Numbered from the stretch's first letter, positions 17,735 to 26,600 are shown. The stretch: DNA of 64,000 bases from Nonomuraea angiospora (GCF_014873145.1 NZ_JADBEK010000001.1:6634001-6698000); one strand, 5' to 3'. Made by a program: numbers and translations. The notes: generated by a model not told the origin, from the sequence alone.

Positions 17735-17761
17735 GATACGATACGATTGCATGAGAATGCA
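17735..17761. promoter_or_regulatory. Candidate GntR operator of the fucosidase operon
   Basis: GATACGATACGAT (17735-17747, tandem ATACG) abuts the palindrome TGCAT-GAGA-ATGCA (17748-17761) in the divergent gap between gntR and the fucosidase gene. Confidence 0.45.
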
Positions 17762-17843
17762 GGGCGTTTCGGGCACGTGTCAACCATGAGTGGCGAAGTT
17801 GTCCGGAACCCAGATGTCCGCGGCGGCCTGGGATGGAGGGGCG

Positions 17844-18545
17844 ATGAGTGACTCAGCGCAGGTGACAGGCGCATCCGGCGGCTCGGGTTCCGACGAGCCT
17901 GCCAAGGTCAGCGTCCGCGAATCGGTCTTCCAGGCCCTGAAGGCCAGGCTCATGGATCACGACCTGGAGCCCGGGACCAAGCTGTCCATCGACGGGCTCG
18001 CCCGCGAACTGGACGTGTCGCAGACGCCGGTCCGCGAAGCGCTCGCGCGCTGCGAGTCAGAGGGGCTCGTCGTCCGCCGGCCGAACGCCGGCTACCTGGT
18101 GGCTCCCCTGCTCGACCGGGCCGCCCTTGACGACCTGTACGACGTTCGCCTGCTCCTCGAACCGTCGGCTGCCGCGCGTGCCGCACGGTACGCCACCGAC
18201 GCCGAGGTGAACGTCATGCGGGAGGCGCTGGAGCAGATGATGTCACCGCTGCTCGGCGACACCTACGAGGCGTACCGCGGCTTCGCGGAACTGGACGCCC
18301 TGTTTCACAACGCGATCGCCGAGGCCAGTCGCAGCCCGCTCATCGCCGACACGCTGCGCAGGTTCCGCGCGCACACCCATGGCTACCGCCTCTACTTCCG
18401 CCACGGGATCGCCACTCACGCCGCCGATGAGCACCGCGCGGTGCTCGATGCCATCCGCCGCAAGGATCCCGAGGCGGCGGCGAGCGCCATGACCGCCCAC
18501 CTGGAGGCGTCGCGGTCACGCCTGACGAGCGCCTACAGAGCTTGA
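17844..18545 (+). CDS. GntR-family regulator (FadR/FCD subfamily)
   Basis: 233 residues. The winged helix carries KLSIDGLARELDVSQTPVREAL and is followed by an all-helical FCD domain with the acidic/His metal-site pattern (DVRLLLEPSAAA, FHNAI, HRAVLDAI). It is the likely repressor of the divergent fucosidase/sugar-ABC operon, with the imported sugar or a breakdown product as effector. GGAGGGG stands before the ATG at 17844. Confidence 0.9.
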   Translation: MSDSAQVTGASGGSGSDEPAKVSVRESVFQALKARLMDHDLEPGTKLSIDGLARELDVSQTPVREALARCESEGLVVRRPNAGYLVAPLLDRAALDDLYDVRLLLEPSAAARAARYATDAEVNVMREALEQMMSPLLGDTYEAYRGFAELDALFHNAIAEASRSPLIADTLRRFRAHTHGYRLYFRHGIATHAADEHRAVLDAIRRKDPEAAASAMTAHLEASRSRLTSAYRA

Positions 18546-18589
18546 CCCGGCAGGTCCGCGAGAGCGTGGCGTCTTGAGCGCAAGGCACT

Positions 18590-18718
18590 CGCCCGGCAAC
18601 AGGCCGAGCACTGCTGAAGGTCGCCGAACTCCATGCCTACGTGATGATCGGTCTCATCACGGCAGTCCGCACCGAGGAGGCACGCGCGCCGCGCTGGGAT
18701 CACGTCGTCGCCTCGGGC
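18590..18718 (+). pseudogene. Tyrosine recombinase remnant (Arg-I region)
   Basis: About 43 residues read ALLKVAELHAYVMIG, LITAVRTEEAR and PRWDHVV. This is the start of a phage-integrase catalytic domain, with the first catalytic Arg in VRTEEAR. It has no start and breaks off where the next strand should begin. It is complementary in content to the integrase remnant at 35.85-36.31 kb. Confidence 0.65.
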
Positions 18719-19188
18719 GCGCGGCGCGCCTTCCGGCCGGGCACTGACAGCGCTCTGCGTGCGGCACACGTCGGCGAGGAACCGGGAGGTCATCCATCAC
18801 CTGAGGTTCAGGGGCCGTCGGACCAGATGTACCAGGGGCCCGTGAAGTGCTCATACCTTCCCTCCGGCGCGTCGGTCTTGACGAGCAGCACGGTGCCCAG
18901 CACCCGTGCGAGCGGGACGAACATCCAGGACACCCGCCCCCGCCGGCCCGACCCTCGACCCGACATCCACGACCCGATCGCCCCGCTGAAGAGCAGAGCG
19001 CGGCGGTTGCGTGTCAGGCCCACAGGGCGATCTTGCCCGACACCAGGATCAATCGCAGCAGATCATCTGCCTGCACCCTGGACAAGTTCGGCCGGGACTG
19101 CCCTACCTGAGCCCACACTGCCGCAGCGCGTGCCCGCCGCCGGCTTCACCATGCCCGGCAGCGTGTTCACCGCGCCTATTTGGCGCCC
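18719..19188. other. Gene-poor stretch
   Basis: No gene is firmly supported. A minus-strand reading frame at 18808-19023 (GTG start; contains FVPLARVLGTVLLVKTDAPE) looks protein-like but matches no family I know. It may be a remnant. Confidence 0.4.
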
Positions 19189-19800
19189 TCACGCCAGGGC
19201 GGCGGTCGTCCCGGCGATGATCGCATGCAGGCCGTGCTCGAAGGCGTCCTCGCTGAGCGGGCTGCCGCCCTCGCGCAGGGCCGCCGCCAGGGTCGGTACG
19301 GGCTCTTCCATCGGTTGTGCTGTGGGGCGGGTGGCCTGCTCCTGGAGGACGAACCCGGTGATGTAGTGGGTGAGGGTGCTGATCGTGCGCACCGCGAGCA
19401 CGGGGGTGAATCCGCAGGCGGTCATCGCGGCCAGCTCCGCCTCGAACATCCGCACGGTATTCGGGCTCAGCGTCGCCGCGCCGGCCACGATGCGGGCGCC
19501 GTCTCGGTGGGCGAGCAGCGAGGCCCGGTAGGCGCGGGCGCGCCGGGCCAGCCACTCCTGCCAGGTTTCCCCCTGCCGCGGTGGCCCCATGCCCGCGGAC
19601 TGCACGATCGCGTCGGCCATGCCGTCCAAGAGCTCCTGCTTGGTGCGGATGTGCCAGTAGAGCGCAGGCGACTGGACACCTAGCTGCGCGGCGAGTCGGC
19701 GGACCGTCAGCCCATCCAGGCCGACCTCCTCCAGCAGCCGCAGCGCGGCGTCGATCATCGTCTGCCGGGTCAGCCCGGCCCGTCCGCGGTCGCTCATCAT
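19189..19800 (-). CDS. TetR-family regulator (TetR_C type)
   Basis: 203 residues. The N-terminal helix-turn-helix has GLTVRRLAAQLGVQSPALYWHI, the classic TetR pattern ending in YWH. The C-terminal ligand domain is of the tetracycline-repressor type. ATG at 19800 or 19797 both follow AAGGTGG. It is divergent from an alpha/beta hydrolase, and the gap consists almost entirely of two near-identical operators, so it surely represses both itself and the hydrolase gene. Confidence 0.9.
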   Translation of the reverse strand: MMSDRGRAGLTRQTMIDAALRLLEEVGLDGLTVRRLAAQLGVQSPALYWHIRTKQELLDGMADAIVQSAGMGPPRQGETWQEWLARRARAYRASLLAHRDGARIVAGAATLSPNTVRMFEAELAAMTACGFTPVLAVRTISTLTHYITGFVLQEQATRPTAQPMEEPVPTLAAALREGGSPLSEDAFEHGLHAIIAGTTAALA

Positions 19801-19806
19801 TGCCAC

Positions 19807-19841
19807 CTTAGCAGCGCTAAGCTAGCCTTAGCGCTGCTAAG
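19807..19841. promoter_or_regulatory. Double TetR operator
   Basis: CTTAGCAGCGCTAAG (19807-19821) and CTTAGCGCTGCTAAG (19827-19841) are two 15-bp palindromes with the same CTTAGC/GCTAAG arms, themselves arranged as mirror images. The second overlaps the hydrolase ribosome site GGAGG (19841-19845). Confidence 0.8.
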
Positions 19842-19850
19842 GAGGTCGCC

Positions 19851-20651
19851 ATGCTCATCACCACGGCATCTGACGGCACCCAGGTCCGTGCCATCGACGA
19901 GGGACAGGGGCCGGCCCTGCTGATCCTCCACCCAGGGCTGGACGACGGCCGCTCCTGGGGCAAAGTGGCAGCCCTGCTGACGCGGAGCCACCGGGTCGTA
20001 CGCCTGCACCGACGCCAGTACCGCCAAGACCTGCCCAGCCCCGCGACGATCTCGCAGGAGGTCCAGCACGTGCTCGCGGCAGCACGAAAGATCGGCACCC
20101 CGGTTCTGCTCGTCGGCCACTCCTCCGGCGCGGTGGTCGCCCTGGAGTCACTGGTCGCCGCGCCCGGCACCTTCACGGGCGCCGTCCTCTACGAGCCACC
20201 GGTCGTGATCGGGCCCCCGCTCGGTGGCCCCGGCGGCGAGATCAACATCCGCGCACGGCAGGCCATCGCGGCCGGTCGACCCGGCCGGGCGCTGCGGATA
20301 TTCATCCGCGACACCGTGCGGCTGCCGGCTTGGGTGGCCTTCCTCAGCGGCCTGTTCGTCGCTCTCAGCCCGCGACTGCGCCTGCTCGTCCCCCACCAGA
20401 TCGACGACAACGAGGCAATGGACCGGCTCGGCGTCCGCCTCGACGCCTACGCCGGGATCGACACCCCGGTATTACTGCTCGGCGGCGACCGCAGCCCCGG
20501 ACACCTGAGCGAACGCCTGGATGCGCTGGCTCGCGCACTGCCCCGCGCCGAACGCGTGGTGCTGCACGGCCAGGGACACAGCGCCCACGCGGCCGCACCC
20601 GCCAAGGTCGCCGCCGCCATCGAGTCCTTCACCGCCACAACCACCGGCTGA
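19851..20651 (+). CDS. Alpha/beta hydrolase
   Basis: 266 residues with a full catalytic set: nucleophile elbow VGHSSG, acid in LLLGGDRSPGHL, and His in LHGQGHSAHA. The oxyanion strand reads LLILHPGLDD. It is a soluble esterase/hydrolase of unknown substrate. GGAGG at 19841-19845 precedes the ATG. Control by the divergent TetR suggests the substrate or a related toxic compound is the inducer. Confidence 0.9.
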   Translation: MLITTASDGTQVRAIDEGQGPALLILHPGLDDGRSWGKVAALLTRSHRVVRLHRRQYRQDLPSPATISQEVQHVLAAARKIGTPVLLVGHSSGAVVALESLVAAPGTFTGAVLYEPPVVIGPPLGGPGGEINIRARQAIAAGRPGRALRIFIRDTVRLPAWVAFLSGLFVALSPRLRLLVPHQIDDNEAMDRLGVRLDAYAGIDTPVLLLGGDRSPGHLSERLDALARALPRAERVVLHGQGHSAHAAAPAKVAAAIESFTATTTG

Positions 20652-21237
20652 CCCCACCGGCTGACCCCAACCCGGGCCATGCTCTTCACCGCGCTCGGCA
20701 GGCCGTCGTTGACGTGTCTCTCATCTCCTTATTGGACCCAGGCCCCTCGCGATTCTGTGCCGTCTCCCGACCGAGCGGCACAACGCCGATCAGGAACGTC
20801 GGCGCTCGCCGGTAGCGTGGCGTCCGCACCGTCGAAGACAGCCACCACCGATCGAGCGAGGCCATCCGCGACACGTGCGACAGCGCAGGATTACGGCGCC
20901 GGTCAGCGAGCGCACCAGCAGCGGGCTGTCCAGGTCGCAGTAGACCGGCTTGGGCTGACCGGCGATCTTGGCGTACAGGTGAAGGGGGAGCGCGAGTCGC
21001 CAGCGCAGCCGCTGGACGGCCAGGAAGGCCGCCGCGTGGCCGGCGGCCCGCAGGTCCGCCACCGTCGGCGAACGCCTGCCCCCGCCACAACCGCAACGCC
21101 TGCCTGGCCATCTGTCGGGCCTGATCGGGCCGGCCTCCGACGAGCGTCTCGCGGGCCCGGGCGACCAGCCGTTCGAACTCCTCCACGTCGGTCGCGCTCG
21201 GCGGGACGAGCAGGGAGTAGCCGGCGGAACGGGTCCG
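20652..21237 (-). pseudogene. SARP/AfsR regulator remnant, BTAD domain
   Basis: On the minus strand from about 21237, LRTRSAGYSLLVPPSA, DVEEFERLVARARETL, ARQMARQALRLWRGQAFADV is the start of a bacterial transcriptional activation domain of a SARP regulator. Homology fades by about 20.98 kb. The rest of the stretch to 20652 holds no recognisable gene. Confidence 0.6.
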
Positions 21238-21306
21238 CAGCTCCCGCTCGGCACGCTGATCGACGAGCTGTGGGAGGACGCGCCCCTGGCAACACCCGCC
21301 CGCTGA
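21238..21306 (+). pseudogene. Short SARP N-terminal-like piece in inverted orientation
   Basis: LGTLIDELWEDAPLATPAR-stop on the plus strand resembles the DNA-binding domain of SARPs (ELIDELWGDxPPATAR). It abuts the minus-strand BTAD piece head to head. Confidence 0.4.
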
Positions 21307-21400
21307 CCCCGCACAGCGAGGGCTACGACTTCAACGTCCTGCCCGTACCGGGACGGGTCCGTGTGTTGCAGGGCAGGCTGGTACCGCAAACTGCGGCCGA

Positions 21401-22009
21401 TCAGGTTCTGCGTGAGATGACCATGATGTATTCGCAGGGAGCGTTCGTCCGGTTGGCGAAGCCGTGGTCCGCGTCGGCCTGGAAGAACAGGGAGTCGCCT
21501 GTGTTCAGGGTCTCGCTGATCCCGCCGATCGCGACGGTGAGGGTGCCTTCGAGCACTACGAGTTGTTTCTCCGTACCCGGCGGATAGGCGGGCAGCAGCC
21601 CGGTAGACACCTGCGCGGGAAGGTAGTGGACGACCATCTCGGCTCCTCCCGCGCCCGGCGCCGCTGACACCATGTGCCGCTCGAAGCCGGTTTCCGGGTC
21701 ATGGAAAACAGGGCGATCGTTCTTGCGCATGACAATGGCCACACCAGACGCGGCAGCAGCGGGCGCACCGATCAGGTCCGAGAGTGACGCGTCGAGCGCG
21801 TGGGCGATCCTGGACGCGACGCCGATCGTCGGGCTCTTCTCACCGCGTTCGACCTTGGACAGCATCGCCCGGCTGACCGACGACCGTGTGGAGAGCTGCT
21901 CCAGCGTCAGGCCCGCCTCCTCGCGGCGTCGCCGCACGTTACCGCCGAACGCGCCGGCCAGATCGTCTCCGTGCTGGGGTTCGGCCGCGTTTGCGTCTTG
22001 CTTGACCAC
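21401..22009 (-). CDS. XRE-family regulator with cupin sensor domain
   Basis: 202 residues. Residues 20-75 form a helix-turn-helix (LEQLSTRSSVSRAMLSKVERG), and residues 110-200 form a cupin barrel with the end motif GDSLFFQADADHGFANRT. Relatives bind small ligands through the cupin and control divergent catabolic genes. GTG at 22009 follows GAGGAG. It is divergent from an MBL-fold hydrolase; a 17-bp palindrome lies between them. Confidence 0.87.
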   Translation of the reverse strand: MVKQDANAAEPQHGDDLAGAFGGNVRRRREEAGLTLEQLSTRSSVSRAMLSKVERGEKSPTIGVASRIAHALDASLSDLIGAPAAAASGVAIVMRKNDRPVFHDPETGFERHMVSAAPGAGGAEMVVHYLPAQVSTGLLPAYPPGTEKQLVVLEGTLTVAIGGISETLNTGDSLFFQADADHGFANRTNAPCEYIMVISRRT

Positions 22010-22064
22010 CGTGCTCCTCGATCGATGAGTACCTCGCTCGCCCACAGTGTAGAGTTTCTCCTAA

Positions 22065-22081
22065 AGAAGACAGAGTCTTCT
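22065..22081. promoter_or_regulatory. Palindrome between XRE-cupin and MBL genes
   Basis: AGAAGAC-AGA-GTCTTCT has perfect 7-bp arms in the 113-bp divergent gap, the probable binding site of the XRE-cupin regulator. Confidence 0.6.
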
Positions 22082-22122
22082 ATTGGAGACGGGCGATGTG
22101 CGCCCAACGCGACGGAGGTTCC

Positions 22123-23034
22123 ATGCGTTTCATCTCGAGTGGCCGGCACCATGCCACGTTCGAATTCGGCGATCTGCAGGTGATCTCGTTGCGAGACGGG
22201 TACATCGACATGCCGCCGACACGGCTCCGCGACGAGGATGGGCGCCCGCTCGATGAGCTGCCGGCCGCCGTCCCGCTGGCCGGCGACAACTTGCGGCTGT
22301 CGGTCAACGCCTTCTTCGTCACCGACGGCACGCGGTCGGTTCTCATCGACACCGGCGCGTCCAACGCCTGGCACGACCCCACCATGGGATTGATCTACGA
22401 CGCGCTCGACGAAGCGGGAATCGACCGCACGCATGTCACCGATGTGGCCATCACCCACAAGCACGAAGACCACGTGAGCGGCCTGATCGCGCCGGACGGT
22501 TCAGAGGCGTTCACCAAACTCGAGCGCGTGTGGATCGGCGCGGGCGACACCTCGGTGTTCACGGGGCGGCTCGAGCCGATCCGCGACCGGGTCGTACCCG
22601 TGTCGGAGAAGGTCGCGATCAACGACTGGACCACCGCGATCCCGACACCGGGCCACACACCCGGTCACACCGTCTACGAGGTCAGGAGCGGCGCCGGCCA
22701 CCTTCTCGTCTGGGGCGACACCGTTCACGTTCCCACGCTCCAATTCGATCAGCCGAACGTGTCCTGGGAGCTCGACGGCAACCAGTCCCAGGCCCGCGCC
22801 GCGCGAGCGGCGCTCCTCGAACAACTGACCCAGCCACACCACTTCGTAGCCGGCGCCCACCTCGACTCACCCGGCATCGCCCGCGTAACCGCCTCCGGCG
22901 GCGGTTATGCGCTGGAGTACCTCGCACCACCACACGGGTCTTGTCCACCGCCAGGCACAGGCCAAGCCGAGCAAGAACTTCTGCGATCTGCTCGCGCAGC
23001 ATCCCTGCCCGTTCGGTTGTCCCGAACACCATGA
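22123..23034 (+). CDS. MBL-fold metallo-hydrolase
   Basis: 303 residues. The metal motif is present as THKHEDHVSG (HxHxDH), with later ligands in PGHTPGHT, VWGDTVH and AGAHLD. The family includes lactonases, arylsulfatases and thioesterases; the substrate here is not evident. ATG at 22123 has GGAGG upstream. The last about 35 residues (from LAPPHGS) are probably foreign: they are read antisense through a group II intron RT remnant, so the natural C-terminus has been replaced. The core fold looks complete. Confidence 0.85.
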   Translation: MRFISSGRHHATFEFGDLQVISLRDGYIDMPPTRLRDEDGRPLDELPAAVPLAGDNLRLSVNAFFVTDGTRSVLIDTGASNAWHDPTMGLIYDALDEAGIDRTHVTDVAITHKHEDHVSGLIAPDGSEAFTKLERVWIGAGDTSVFTGRLEPIRDRVVPVSEKVAINDWTTAIPTPGHTPGHTVYEVRSGAGHLLVWGDTVHVPTLQFDQPNVSWELDGNQSQARAARAALLEQLTQPHHFVAGAHLDSPGIARVTASGGGYALEYLAPPHGSCPPPGTGQAEQELLRSARAASLPVRLSRTP

Positions 23035-23140
23035 CGACGAAGTCGTCGCAGTAGCGGACCAACCGCCAGTTACCCTGCCCGGCTCGCCTGCGCTTGGTGC
23101 GCTGGCAGTAGGCGCCCATGAAGGAGCGCTTCCCCTCCAG
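22930..23140 (-). pseudogene. Group II intron reverse transcriptase remnant
   Basis: Minus-strand reading gives NWRLVRYCDDFVVMVFGTTE and LREQIAEVLARLGLCLAVDK followed by TRVV. This is the RT active-site region (YxDD as YCDD) of a group II intron maturase. Only about 70 of roughly 400-600 residues remain, and no intron RNA domain V was recognised. Confidence 0.75.
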
Positions 23141-23213
23141 CATGCGCTCGCCGGAAGGTCGGACGGCGGCGTGAGCGGAGGCGGGGTTCACGGCCCGGAC
23201 GACGACGTGGGGC

Positions 23214-23957
23214 TCAGCCGAGCAGCTCGGAGACAGTGACGAAGCGGTAGCCATCGCCGCGCAGGGCGGCGATGAGCTGTCCGATCGCCGCGCGGGTGTT
23301 CGCGCCGCTGGCGTACCAGGGGTGGAGCAGGATGATCGAGCCCGGCCTGGCCTGGGCACGGACCTCGGTCACGAGCTCGGCGGGGGTCGGGGTGCGGCCC
23401 GAGTCGGGCTCGATGTCCCACATGATGGTGTGCCGGTCGTGGTCGGCGAGGTAGAGGGGGAGTGTCAACAGCTTCTTGCCCGTCGGAGGCCGGAAGTAGA
23501 TGGTGCCCCGCTGGCCGGCGGTCCGGATGAGGGCGTCGGTCCGCTCGATCTCGTCGGCGACGGTGCCGGGGGCGACGAACACCATCCGGCGGTGGGTGTA
23601 GGTGTGGTTGGCCAGTTCGTGCCCGGCCGTCACGAGCGCTCTGCCGTCCTGGGGCCGCGCCTGCAAGTGGGAGCCCACGACAAAGAAGGTGGCGCGCACC
23701 TTCTCCTTCTGGAGGAGGTCGAGGATCTCCTGGGTGTGTTCGTCCGGACCGTCGTCGAAGGTGAGGGCGACGACCTTCTCCGAGGTCTCGACCCGGGCGG
23801 TGAGCTGTCCGGCCAGCTGGAAGGTGCGGGCGTTGGCCAGCCGGTAGAGGGCGAAGGCGGCCAGCAGGAGCACCGCCATGACAGCCGGGAGCACGATCCG
23901 CCATCTGCGGCGCGGGGTCGCCGGGGAGCTCCTCTTGCCGGACGAGTGGGCGATCAT
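23214..23957 (-). CDS. Polysaccharide deacetylase (NodB domain), membrane anchored
   Basis: 247 residues. A basic start and one membrane helix (about residues 19-42) are followed by a NodB domain with VVALTFDDGPD (catalytic Asp and metal Asp), NHTYTH (HxxxH), YFRPPTG and ILLHPW. Such enzymes remove acetyl groups from peptidoglycan or other surface polysaccharides outside the cell. The ATG at 23957 is adopted. Its 3' end faces the RT remnant. Confidence 0.92.
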   Translation of the reverse strand: MIAHSSGKRSSPATPRRRWRIVLPAVMAVLLLAAFALYRLANARTFQLAGQLTARVETSEKVVALTFDDGPDEHTQEILDLLQKEKVRATFFVVGSHLQARPQDGRALVTAGHELANHTYTHRRMVFVAPGTVADEIERTDALIRTAGQRGTIYFRPPTGKKLLTLPLYLADHDRHTIMWDIEPDSGRTPTPAELVTEVRAQARPGSIILLHPWYASGANTRAAIGQLIAALRGDGYRFVTVSELLG

Positions 23958-24029
23958 GGAAGGTCATGGAACCATGACCGGGCCGCCGTGTCGAAGCGGC
24001 GTGTGGAGCCGGAACTTCACGTGGCCGTC

Positions 24030-24479
24030 GTCCTCCTGCCCGCCGACGAACCCCTCCGGCCCTCCAGGGGCAACGGCGACCCAGCGCACATCTGCGCGCA
24101 GACCACCATCACCCTGCACCCCGACGACCTCGGTGCCAAGGACAAGTTCCGCCAGGACGTGGCATACCTCAGTCGTGCCTGGATCGGAACCTACAAGTCC
24201 GTCCGGGCCAATACCGAGGGCCTCAACGGCAGGGTCAAGGAACATCATCTTCATCTCGGCGACCCGAAGAGCCGGCTCGCCCACGGCCGCGTCACCCAGA
24301 CCATCCTGGTCGCCTTGCTCGTCACCGTCGCCAACGACCACTTCCTCGACCAGTGGCGCCACACCCACCAGCCCCCAGACGAGCCCGACACATCCGCCGA
24401 CATCCCCGAGATCCCAGCAGAGCAGCACACCGACCGCACACCGCTCACGGGCCGCGGCAGGCCACCACCCGCCCCATAA
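24030..24479 (+). pseudogene. Transposase-like remnant, C-terminal part
   Basis: About 150 residues including AYLSRAWIGTYKSVRANTEG, LNGRVKEHHLHLGDP and RVTQTILVALLVTVANDH. The pattern (RxxNTEGxNGxVK, then an AQTI.VALL helix) is that of a family of actinomycete transposase-like proteins. The N-terminal half is missing, replaced by the deacetylase 5' region. Confidence 0.6.
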
Positions 24480-24818
24480 CGCACAATTCAGATCACCTTG
24501 TCGCAGCACCCAACCCGGAGCCGGCATCGTTATGCCCAGCGACGCGAACGCGGTCCTCCACCAGCGGCCTGACATCACCCGGGCCTCCCCGGACACCTGC
24601 TCCGCGATCCCCAAACCAGGACGAACCCGATTCGGAAACTCCCGAACCGACAAGATCCCCCGCCCGATGGCGATGATCAGACGGGATCCCGTCAACTTCA
24701 GTCCAGCCGTCTCAAGAACGGCCCTGGGTGGGGTGTTCACGAGTGGGTGTGACCTGCGGTTGAGATGGGGCTGGGAAGATCGCTTCCCACGAGGACGTTG
24801 ATCGTTTCCCAGGTCTAC
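24480..24818 (-). mobile_element. Remnant of an IS left/right end with truncated ORF
   Basis: The 112-bp segment 24699-24810 is homologous over its whole length to 29403-29514. It ends in the bipartite motif GATCGCTTCCC-N10-TGATCGTTTCCC (24778-24810). On the minus strand a GTG near 24740 opens a frame (NTPPRAVLETAGL, then GILSVREFPNRVRPG) that runs to about 24.54 kb and may be a truncated transposase N-terminus. Confidence 0.5.
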
Positions 24819-24819
24819 A

Positions 24820-25048
24820 TGGAATCGGTCGGACCCCGGAGAATGAGGTCGAGTACGGCCTTGCCTGGAACACGGCGGCCAAGGAGGGCATCTATCGCCT
24901 CATCCACCCGTTCCCAGGGGCCGCGCCAGCCGATCTGCGGATCGAGTTCTCCTTTCTCCAGCAGGTGGATCAGGTAGGCGAGATCCGGTCCGAAGGGAGC
25001 GGCCTTGGTTATCTGGGGTTGTCGAACGAACTTGCTGGTCAGCCGCAT
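24820..25048 (-). pseudogene. MDR-type zinc-binding dehydrogenase, C-terminal piece
   Basis: LAYLIHLLEKGELDPQIGWR, ERVDEAIDALLGRRVPGKAV matches the C-terminus of NADPH:quinone reductase-like medium-chain dehydrogenases. Its nucleotide-binding half lies at 26151-26600 on the same strand. The gene appears to have been split by about 1.1 kb of foreign DNA. Confidence 0.75.
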
Positions 25049-25365
25049 GGCGGCCGTTAAGGCACGTCAGGCAAGTAGACCCCGGCATGCCGAGCACGGT
25101 GGGGTCCGGCGCGAAAGTATCCGAGCGTGTGGAGATGCGATCGATCGGCGATGGGCCGTTGCGATGAGGCGTCGCAGTGCGGCGTGGGGCCCCACGTGGC
25201 CTCGCCACCTCGGCGACTGCAGACGCCGGCTTCTCCGATGAGGATGCCACTGAGGGCGCGTTGCACCACCCGTCCACGGGCGCGGCGCAGGGTCGCGGCG
25301 TCCGGGGCGGCGCCGCCGATGATCTGGCCGCAGTCGTATTTTGAGCTTCTGCCTGAGGGCGCGGC
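25049..25365. other. Stretch without recognised gene
   Basis: Part of the DNA that separates the two MDR pieces. I see no supported gene, RNA or repeat here. Confidence 0.4.
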
Positions 25366-25962
25366 TCAGCCGTCATAGTCATCAACAGCTGACATACACA
25401 GCCTCGACAGCCGCACATTGGCGTCACACTTGTCGAGCTCGCGCGACTGCACGTCGTCGACGATCACCACCTTCCGCAGGCCGAGCGGCGCGTCCAGGTG
25501 GAGGACCTCTGCTCTCGTTCCCCCCGGGCACTCGCTGAGCGCCGGATCTCCCGACGCGCGTTCGTAGGTGAGCCTGACGCGCACATGCTGCCCGGTCTCG
25601 TACACCTCAGCGGGGCCGAAACGGCGACAACCTGACGGTGGCTCATAGACGAGCGTGAGCTTCCTCCCGCCCTCCTCAGCCCAGTAGGCCCGGAAGAAGC
25701 CACCGTCCAGCGCCCTGGACACGGGCTCGGCTCTCCGGTTCGGGGCGGTCTCGCTGACGTGCTGGTTGCCGAAGAGCGGCAGGAAGACGACCAGCATGAC
25801 GATCGCGACCACCCGAGTGACCATGTGAGCCGCCTCGCTCGGCTCGTTCGCCTCCGGGTTGCGGTACATCCAGGCAGTGAGCCCCCAGACCCACCTCGGG
25901 CTGATCACCAGGGGAACAAAGAATACCGCCAGAATGACCATCATCCAGGACCAGTTAGTCAT
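25366..25962 (-). CDS. Membrane protein, DUF6199-like
   Basis: 198 residues. Two membrane helices (about residues 5-22 and 45-63) flank a short segment WMYRNPEANEPSEAAHMVTR, the pattern I associate with DUF6199. The remaining about 130 residues form an extracytoplasmic domain with several Cys. Function is unknown. It starts at ATG 25962 and lies within the DNA that interrupts the MDR dehydrogenase, so it is probably cargo of an insertion. Confidence 0.65.
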   Translation of the reverse strand: MTNWSWMMVILAVFFVPLVISPRWVWGLTAWMYRNPEANEPSEAAHMVTRVVAIVMLVVFLPLFGNQHVSETAPNRRAEPVSRALDGGFFRAYWAEEGGRKLTLVYEPPSGCRRFGPAEVYETGQHVRVRLTYERASGDPALSECPGGTRAEVLHLDAPLGLRKVVIVDDVQSRELDKCDANVRLSRLCMSAVDDYDG

Positions 25963-26150
25963 AGGCCGCACCCGCCTCCCGAGACACGCCAAGAATCCGC
26001 CGCCGCAATCAGCCCCAAGAACGCACACAACCCGCGCCCCAGTTCTCCACTGCGCCGATCGGTCCATCTGAAAGCGGGAAATCTCGGCCAGATATACCAG
26101 CACCCCGAGACAGCGACTGCTGACCCAGACGTGCCATACGTACCTGAAGA

Positions 26151-26600
26151 ACTCTCGGTGAAGGGTTCGAGACGCTTGAGAACGCCTTTCATCCGTTCTT
26201 CCTCGAAGTCGAGGATGGTCGGCTCGCAGGATGCCCATCCGATGGACAGGGCAATGCCGCCGTCTTCCAGGGCCCCGAATACCTCGGCCAGCAGGTTGCC
26301 GCCTACGTTGTCGAGTACGCCGAAGACGGGTTCGGCGGGCTTGGCCGTACCGGCGAGGATTTCGCCGGCGCCCAGGGCCTGCAGCCCCTCGGCACGTTCA
26401 GGACTGCCCACGGAGGCGATCACGTGCGCGCCTGCCCGCGCGGCCAGTTGCACGGCGAATCGTCCGACGCCGCCCGATGCGCCGGTGACCAGCACCCGGC
26501 GGCCGAGCACCGGTCCCAGCCGTCGCATCGCCTGCAGGGCGGTGACGCTGGCAGGGGGCGCGGGCTGAACGAGCAGGCCGACCGGCTGTTCTGGTGCCGG
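26151..26600 (-). pseudogene. MDR-type dehydrogenase, nucleotide-binding piece
   Basis: PPASVTALQAMRRLGPVLGR, RVLVTGASGGVGRFAVQLAA, DNVGGNLLAEVF and ERMKGVLKRLEPFTE form the Rossmann half of a quinone reductase-like protein. Homology stops after RLEPFTE at about 26.15 kb and resumes at 25.05 kb. The N-terminal GroES-like domain is missing beyond 26.6 kb. Confidence 0.75.

Noticed and set aside
22930..23140. A complete group II intron
   Set aside because: Only the RT active-site region remains. No domain V hairpin or intron boundaries were recognised.
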